Of a DNA stretch of 20,533 bases, positions 16,314 through 20,533 are shown piece by piece. The notes under the pieces are model-generated. The model worked only from the letters and a program-made list of their open reading frames with translations, did not search any database and was not told the DNA's origin. This DNA is from CAZTDU01 sp050248795. GTDB taxonomy: Bacteria; Pseudomonadota; Gammaproteobacteria; Burkholderiales; SG8-39. The position numbers were made by a program, and so were the translations under genes. Every line of letters starts with the position of its first letter. Positions within the stretch are counted from its first letter, which is position 1. The stretch is taken from assembly GCA_050248795.1 (NCBI GenBank), contig JBFWRS010000054.1, positions 1 to 20,533 on the forward strand, read 5' to 3'.

Positions 16314-17813
16314 TCATCCGGCGCAGCAGGAAAGCTCCGCCACATCCTTCGTGAAAGTCTGCGCGCAGAGCTTGATCCCTTCCGCCATCGTCAGGTACGG
16401 GAAAAGCTGTCCGCCGAGATCCGTGACGGTCATTCCGGCCCGCATCGCAAGCGCCGCCGTCTGGATGATCTCGCCCGCCTCGGCGGCTACAATCTGCGCG
16501 CCGATCAGCCGCCCGGAAGCCTTGTCGGCCACAAGCTTGATGAAGCCGCGTGTGTCGAAATTTGCGAGTGCGCGCGGCACGTTCTCAACTGGGAGCATGC
16601 GGCTTTCGGTCTCGAGTCCCTGCTTTTGCGCCTGCGCCTCGCCCAAGCCCACGGTCGCAACCTGCGGATCCGTGAAAACCACCGCTGGCAGCACCGAAAG
16701 GTCGAGCCGGGCGTCCCCCCCGGTCATGTTGATTGCTGCGCGCGTGCCGCCCGCAGCCGCCACATAGACGTATTCGGGCAAGTTCGTGCAGTCGCCGGCC
16801 GCATACACGCCCTCTGCAGTTGTCTGCATGCGGTCGTTAACCACGATTGCGCCGCCGCCATCGGTTTGAACCCCAGCCCTCGCCAATTCGAGCGTCCGCG
16901 AGTTAGCCTGCCGGCCGGTTGCGACCATCAGGCGGTCTCCGCTGAATTGTCCTGACTCGGTGTCCACCTGGAAACGACCGCCCTGGTACCTGACCTTGTG
17001 GAGCGTCGTATGCGTGAGCACTCGCATGCCTTCGCCTTCAAGCACGCGTGAAAGCTCCGCGCCGATGGCGGGATCTTCCCTGGATAGAAGCGTGGACCGC
17101 GCCACCAGCGTCACCTCCGAACCCAGGCGCAGGAACGCTTGTGCGAGTTCGAGCGCGACCACAGAACCGCCGTAAACGATCAGATGTTCAGGCAAAACCT
17201 CGGCCACCAGCGCCTCGGTCGAGGTCCAGTAAGGCGTGCCCATCAGGCCCGGCACGTCGGGAATCGCGGGCGAAGCGCCAGTGGCAATCATGATGCGATC
17301 GGCACGCACCGCTTTCGTTCCGCCATTCGGCAGCGTAACGGCGAGCGTGCGTGCGTCATCGAAGCGCGCGACGCCACGCAGCAGCCGGATGCTTTCGGCA
17401 CGGCTTTCCAGGATGGATTCGTACTTGGCGTGGCGCAACTCCTCGACCCGCGTCTGCTGTTGCGCCACGAGCGCGCGGCGGTCCACCACCGGCGCCCGCC
17501 GCGCGATTCCCGGAAACGGATGCACAGCCAGCAGGTGCGCGATGTGCGCCCCGCGGATCATGATCTTCGAAGGCACGCAGCCGACGTTGACGCAGGTTCC
17601 GCCGAGCGTACCTGCCTCGATCATTGTGACTGATGCACCTTCGTCTGCGGCGCGCAGCGCAGCCGCAAACGCCGCCCCGCCGCTACCGATGACGGCAATA
17701 TGCAACCCATCGCTGCCGCCACTGCTCGCTCCGGCCACTTTGTCCGTCTGCTCGGCATGGGGCGCGCAGTTCTCGCAGGTCATGTCGCCGGCTTCAGGCG
17801 AAACATCATTCAT
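16314..17813 (-). CDS. merA: Mercuric reductase MerA without a complete N-terminal HMA domain
   Basis: A 499-residue flavoprotein that reduces Hg(II) to Hg(0) with NADPH in the cytoplasm. FAD site VIGSGGAAFAAAL (41-53), redox disulfide GTCVNVGC (Cys74, Cys79), HAKYESIL with the conserved Tyr131, a second nucleotide site around YGGSVVALELAQAF, FAD-binding AAGDCTN, the dimer-interface LFPYLTMAEG, and the C-terminal metal-passing Cys496-Cys497 in SCCAG are all visible. The N-terminus keeps only a stub, MTCENC (Cys13, Cys16), resembling the metal loop of an HMA domain whose remainder is missing. The start lies 1 nt after the merP stop, so the genes are translationally close. Its stop overlaps a possible ATG of the fusion regulator. 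Confidence 0.96.
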   Translation of the reverse strand: MNDVSPEAGDMTCENCAPHAEQTDKVAGASSGGSDGLHIAVIGSGGAAFAAALRAADEGASVTMIEAGTLGGTCVNVGCVPSKIMIRGAHIAHLLAVHPFPGIARRAPVVDRRALVAQQQTRVEELRHAKYESILESRAESIRLLRGVARFDDARTLAVTLPNGGTKAVRADRIMIATGASPAIPDVPGLMGTPYWTSTEALVAEVLPEHLIVYGGSVVALELAQAFLRLGSEVTLVARSTLLSREDPAIGAELSRVLEGEGMRVLTHTTLHKVRYQGGRFQVDTESGQFSGDRLMVATGRQANSRTLELARAGVQTDGGGAIVVNDRMQTTAEGVYAAGDCTNLPEYVYVAAAGGTRAAINMTGGDARLDLSVLPAVVFTDPQVATVGLGEAQAQKQGLETESRMLPVENVPRALANFDTRGFIKLVADKASGRLIGAQIVAAEAGEIIQTAALAMRAGMTVTDLGGQLFPYLTMAEGIKLCAQTFTKDVAELSCCAG

Positions 17814-17814
17814 G

Positions 17815-18111
17815 TCACTTGCCCGGCTTGACGCTCGACGGGTAGCCCGCCTTCTTTGTCGCCTCAGTCAGCTTGTCGATGCTGGTCTTTGCGTCGTCGA
17901 ACGTCACCATCGCCTCAGGCGGTTCAACGGATGCCTTTACGGTCTGCACGCCGGGAACCTTTTCAAGCGCCTTTCGCACGGTAATCGGGCATGCCGAGCA
18001 GTTCATGCCCGGAACCGACAGCACGATGGTTTTCTGCGCCGCAAACGAGGCCTGCGGGGCAGCCGTGATCGCTAACAATGCGAGCGCGGCAAGAAGCAGG
18101 GAATTTTTCAT
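17815..18111 (-). CDS. merP: Periplasmic mercury-binding protein MerP
   Basis: A 98-residue protein with a signal peptide (residues 1-25, cleavage near ASFA-AQ) and one HMA domain whose metal loop is GMNCSAC (Cys38, Cys41). MerP captures Hg(II) in the periplasm and hands it to MerT. The start at 18111 is supported by AGGAGAT just upstream, inside which the merT stop lies; a longer open frame reaching 18369 is antisense-like sequence of merT in another frame and is rejected. Confidence 0.95.
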   Translation of the reverse strand: MKNSLLLAALALLAITAAPQASFAAQKTIVLSVPGMNCSACPITVRKALEKVPGVQTVKASVEPPEAMVTFDDAKTSIDKLTEATKKAGYPSSVKPGK

Positions 18112-18121
18112 CAACCATCTC

Positions 18122-18529
18122 CTAGTAAAAAAACGGCGCGAGGTACGGGAATCCAACGGCAAGCAGCACCAGCGCTGACACCACCCAGAATATGAGCCGG
18201 TAGGCGCGATTGGTCTGCGGCAGCGCGCACAGTGTTCCGGGATCGCATGATGCGGCTGCGGGCGCGCGGTAGATACGGCGCCATGCCAGCCCCATGAAAA
18301 CCAGCGCGACCCCGATAGACACCGGGCGGTACGGCCCAAGCAGCGTAAGGTTCGAGATCCAGGCTCCACTGACCCCCACCATGACGAGTACCAACGGCCC
18401 GAGACAGCACGCTGAAGCGATGATCGCCGCGATCAGCCCGCCCGCAAGCGTTGCCTTGCTGACCCCGTCTGAACCCGCCGTGGCGGGCATGCCCAGCTTG
18501 ACGGTCGAGTGCGTCCTGACCACGTCCAT
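18122..18529 (-). CDS. merT: Mercuric transport protein MerT
   Basis: A 135-residue inner-membrane protein with three helices (about 28-50, 67-85, 111-131). The first helix carries the vicinal pair Cys41-Cys42 in SACCLGPLVL, and the cytoplasmic loop after helix two holds Cys95 and Cys101 (CDPGTLC); these pairs pass Hg(II) inward to MerA in the classical model. First gene of the mer operon, preceded by GGAGACGAT and the mer operator, and divergent from merR. Confidence 0.96.
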   Translation of the reverse strand: MDVVRTHSTVKLGMPATAGSDGVSKATLAGGLIAAIIASACCLGPLVLVMVGVSGAWISNLTLLGPYRPVSIGVALVFMGLAWRRIYRAPAAASCDPGTLCALPQTNRAYRLIFWVVSALVLLAVGFPYLAPFFY

Positions 18530-18559
18530 ATCGTCTCCGCAAGCAATCCGACCGGGTGT

Positions 18560-18591
18560 ACTCTAAGGTCCGTAGTCATGTACGGAGTCAA
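18560..18591 (-). promoter_or_regulatory. mer operator/promoter (merT promoter, shared with merR)
   Basis: On the minus strand TTGACT (18591-18586), dyad CCGTACATGACTACGG (18585-18570), then TAGAGT (18565-18560) at 20-bp spacing (or TTAGAG at 19). The sequence is one base from the well-known Tn501 dyad. MerR binds here, represses, and untwists the long spacer on Hg(II) binding to start merTPA transcription. The divergent merR promoter must overlap. Confidence 0.88.
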
Positions 18592-18629
18592 GCTTGCTTT
18601 TCCTTTCCTATTCAAGGATGAGTCGTGCC

Positions 18630-19025
18630 ATGAGCGCAACCATGACCATCGGCCGTGTCGCCGAAGCGGCCGGCGTCACCGTGGAAGCCATCCGCTTCTA
18701 CCAGCGCCTGGGCCTGCTGGCGGAGCCGACGAGACCAGCCGGCGGCATGCGGCGCTACGGGGTTGAGTTCGTATCCCGCCTGCGCTTCGTCAAACGGGCG
18801 CAACGGCTCGGCTTTTCGCTCGCCGAGATACAGCGCCTGTTGGCCCTTGAAGACCCGCAAAGCTGCGGCACGGCACGGTCGCTTGCCGCGGAGAAACTCG
18901 CGCTGGTGGAAGCGCGTCTGGCGGACCTGGCGCGAATGCGGGACGTTCTCAGGGAACTGGTCGCGCGCTGCGACGTGCGCCGCGGCAAAGTCGCCTGCCC
19001 GATCATCGCTACGCTGACGGAGTGA
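18630..19025 (+). CDS. merR: Mercury-responsive regulator MerR
   Basis: A 131-residue regulator from the ATG at 18630, chosen because AAGGAT lies 9 nt upstream; ATGs at 18594, 18618 and 18642 are alternatives. The winged helix (TIGRVAEAAGVTVEAIRFYQ, GGMRRYG) is followed by the dimer helix. All three Hg(II) ligands are present: Cys79 in DPQSCGTARSL, Cys114 and Cys123 in ARCDVRRGKVACP, with the standard Cys-x8-Cys spacing. This contrasts with the fusion regulator, which lacks the first. It is divergent from merT and controls the operator between them. Confidence 0.95.
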   Translation: MSATMTIGRVAEAAGVTVEAIRFYQRLGLLAEPTRPAGGMRRYGVEFVSRLRFVKRAQRLGFSLAEIQRLLALEDPQSCGTARSLAAEKLALVEARLADLARMRDVLRELVARCDVRRGKVACPIIATLTE

Positions 19026-19073
19026 CGGCAGCGCGAACCGATAGGCTGCCGACTGACAGAGACCACGCAGCTT

Positions 19074-19220
19074 TCACTGGCCGCAAATGTCTCTCGTTAC
19101 CTTCAAATCAGCCTTTCCTGAGCCGCGGACCCGGTGCAGGCGAAATGCGATCAGGCCGGCGCCGAAGATCACGCCGACGATCGCAAGTACGAGCGGACCA
19201 ATAACGAATGAGAGAGTCAT
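19074..19220 (-). CDS. Small single-span membrane protein, 48 residues
   Basis: An ATG at 19220 overlaps the stop of the dehalogenase gene as ATGA, and the frame runs 48 codons to TGA. The N-terminal half is one hydrophobic helix (SFVIGPLVLAIVGVIFGAGL) followed by a basic tail (RLHRVRGSGK), so it should sit in the inner membrane with the tail in the cytoplasm. I recognise no family. Coupled translation with the dehalogenase is the main support; there is no separate strong ribosome site. Confidence 0.55.
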   Translation of the reverse strand: MTLSFVIGPLVLAIVGVIFGAGLIAFRLHRVRGSGKADLKVTRDICGQ

Positions 19221-19903
19221 ATTCCGAGTATTGCGGGCAACGCACTCAGTGTGCCAATCTCGCCGTCAGGCCGCTCGGGAATCCGCTCCGGCACCTGGCC
19301 GAAGCGGTTGCACCAGATCACGCGAAAACCGAACGCCTTCGCGGCGTGCGCGTCCCAGGCATTCGATGACAGAAAGCAGATCCGTTCCCTTTCCAGCGCG
19401 AGCCGATCATTCGCCAGACCGTAAACCGATGGATGGGGCTTGAACACCTGGACCTCCTCCACCGACAGCACGGCATCCAGCAACTCCGCGATGCCCGAGT
19501 TCGCGACCGCTGCCGCCAGCATGTTCGGCGCGCCGTTGGAGAGGATCGCGAGTTTCAGGCCACCCGCCTTCAGCTGCTTGAGGGTGTCCTTCACTTCCGG
19601 ATAGGCATTCAGCGTGAGATACAGGCCCATCAAGCGCTCGCGCAGCGGCGCATCGTCGAACCCCAGGCTCCCCATGGCGTAATCGAGGGCGTCGCCGGTG
19701 ACTTGCCAGAAATCCGCGTGCCTGCCCATCAATCCCCGCAGCCAGGTGTATTGCAGCTGCTTCACGCGCCAAAGGTCCGCCAGCGGCTGCCATTTCTCGC
19801 CGAGCGCGTCCTTGGCCTGCGCCGCAGCGCTGTTGACGTCGAACAAGGTGCCGTACGCGTCAAACACGCAGGCACGAATTCCGCTCAGGCGTAGTTGCGT
19901 CAC
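19217..19903 (-). CDS. Haloacid dehalogenase, type II (HAD superfamily)
   Basis: A 228-residue cytoplasmic enzyme. The GTG at 19903 is chosen because GAGGAG lies 7 nt before it and just after the upstream gene's stop; ATGs at 19921 and 19927 would start inside that gene. Nucleophile Asp15 in VFDAYGTLFDV, Ser-Asn in LSNGAPNML, Lys in FKPHPSVYGLA, and the type II signature FLSSNAWDAHAAKAFGF followed by WCNRFGQVPE are all present. Type II enzymes hydrolyse L-2-haloacids to D-2-hydroxyacids; the real substrate may differ. It lies in a close row with the DUF547 gene and the small membrane protein. Confidence 0.9.
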   Translation of the reverse strand: MTQLRLSGIRACVFDAYGTLFDVNSAAAQAKDALGEKWQPLADLWRVKQLQYTWLRGLMGRHADFWQVTGDALDYAMGSLGFDDAPLRERLMGLYLTLNAYPEVKDTLKQLKAGGLKLAILSNGAPNMLAAAVANSGIAELLDAVLSVEEVQVFKPHPSVYGLANDRLALERERICFLSSNAWDAHAAKAFGFRVIWCNRFGQVPERIPERPDGEIGTLSALPAILGI

Positions 19904-19913
19904 TGGTATCTCC

Positions 19914-20533
19914 TCATGCATGCTCATGCGGCAGAGAGTTCAAGGACCAGTCGTAGGCCCGGTATGCAAGCCTCAGTGAATCGCCCCGGCTCTCGATGTA
20001 GTCCACGACCGCCGCATCCTCCAGCCGCGCCACCACGAACGCGATGACGCCCCGGCGGCCGCCGAAATCGCCCTGGTACCACTTGAAGATCATGGGTAGC
20101 TGCAGATCGCCATGGGAGGGCCGCGCCTCCACTTCTGCCTCGACGCAGGTGCATGCCGCCGTCTCGAGCTGCGCGGACAGCGTTGCCGCGCGGAACACCC
20201 GCAGCGCCGGCGCCGAGCGGCTCGCGCAGTGCAGGGCGAAATGCACCCGCTCGTCCCACAGGCGTGGCGCAAACGCAAGCCGCGGATCGGCCGAACACAG
20301 CGGCGCCATCAGCCGGCCGTAAGGCGCTGCATTGCCACGCAGGAGACCGTGCTCGATGTCGTCGAGCGAGTAGGCGTGCCCGCCGACCCGCAGGCGAGGA
20401 GCGGAAAAGTAGTCGGCGATCCGGTGCACGCTCTCGGGAGCGCCGGCTTCGAGCACGCCAAGCAGTGCCGCGGCGTTGTAGGCGTTGATCCAGAATGCGA
20501 GCGGCGCCGGCATTGCCAGGGTGCGTGGGTCCA
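19914..20533 (-). CDS. DUF547 domain protein; 5' end cut by window edge
   Basis: The frame is open from the right window edge to the TGA at 19914, at least 205 residues. DUF547 blocks are visible in order: LAFWINAYNAAALLGVLE, DDIEHGLLR, DERVHFALHCASRSAPALRVF, LPMIFKWYQGDFGG and YDWSLN at the end. The domain has no settled function; His and Cys in the HFALHCASRS block are its conserved core and resemble a papain-like arrangement in some descriptions, which I cannot confirm here. The true start and any signal peptide lie outside the window; an internal ATG at 20513 is not the start because coding sequence continues upstream. Confidence 0.85.
   Translation of the reverse strand, partial: DPRTLAMPAPLAFWINAYNAAALLGVLEAGAPESVHRIADYFSAPRLRVGGHAYSLDDIEHGLLRGNAAPYGRLMAPLCSADPRLAFAPRLWDERVHFALHCASRSAPALRVFRAATLSAQLETAACTCVEAEVEARPSHGDLQLPMIFKWYQGDFGGRRGVIAFVVARLEDAAVVDYIESRGDSLRLAYRAYDWSLNSLPHEHA

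Noticed and set aside
12347..19025. Metal island as a Tn21/Tn501-type transposon
   Set aside because: No tnpA, tnpR, resolvase site or 38-bp terminal repeat is visible, and merC, merD and merE are absent.

Overview
This 20.5 kb window is GC-rich, densely coded bacterial chromosome. The protein families and gene style (Tat-exported PhoX phosphatase, DUF3179 with an ECF sigma factor, a Tn501-like mer operon, hydrolase-OsmC fusion) fit a proteobacterium, most likely a betaproteobacterium; this is inferred from similarity remembered, not from a search. I see no rRNA, tRNA, CRISPR array, transposase or integrase.

Left part (1-7.7 kb): a PhoX-family phosphatase cut by the left edge, a periplasmic DUF302 protein, an alpha/beta-hydrolase fused to OsmC and a small exported protein, all on the minus strand. 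A plus-strand membrane class III nucleotide cyclase follows. It converges, stops almost touching, on a minus-strand GGDEF-EAL protein whose cyclase half looks dead and whose phosphodiesterase half looks intact. A 59-residue exported peptide lies just upstream of the latter.

Middle (7.9-11.8 kb): a minus-strand unit of DUF3179 protein, ECF sigma factor and a membrane anti-sigma factor with a zinc-type HxxxCxxC motif; sigma and anti-sigma genes overlap as TGATG. A sodium:solute symporter diverges from it. A recurring GTAAGGA(A)T-type motif upstream of the DUF3179, symporter and DUF302 genes may be the promoter of this sigma factor.

Metal island (12.3-19.0 kb): a mercury resistance locus with divergent merR and merT-merP-merA, followed on the same strand by an unusual extension: a MerR-family regulator fused in frame to a heavy-metal-associated (HMA) domain, a CcdA-like membrane thiol protein, and a P1B-type ATPase with a Tyr-Pro-Cys instead of Cys-Pro-Cys membrane motif. 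Three promoters of the same MerR architecture (TTGAC box, 16-bp CCG...CGG dyad, long spacer) sit before merT, before the fusion regulator and before the ATPase. The likely picture is one metal-responsive regulon: MerP/MerT import Hg(II), MerA reduces it, and the downstream module senses and exports a soft metal, perhaps with CcdA supplying reduced thiols. The metal handled by the second module is not decided by sequence.

Right end (19.0-20.5 kb): a DUF547 protein cut by the right edge, a type II haloacid dehalogenase and a 48-residue single-membrane-span protein, closely packed on the minus strand.
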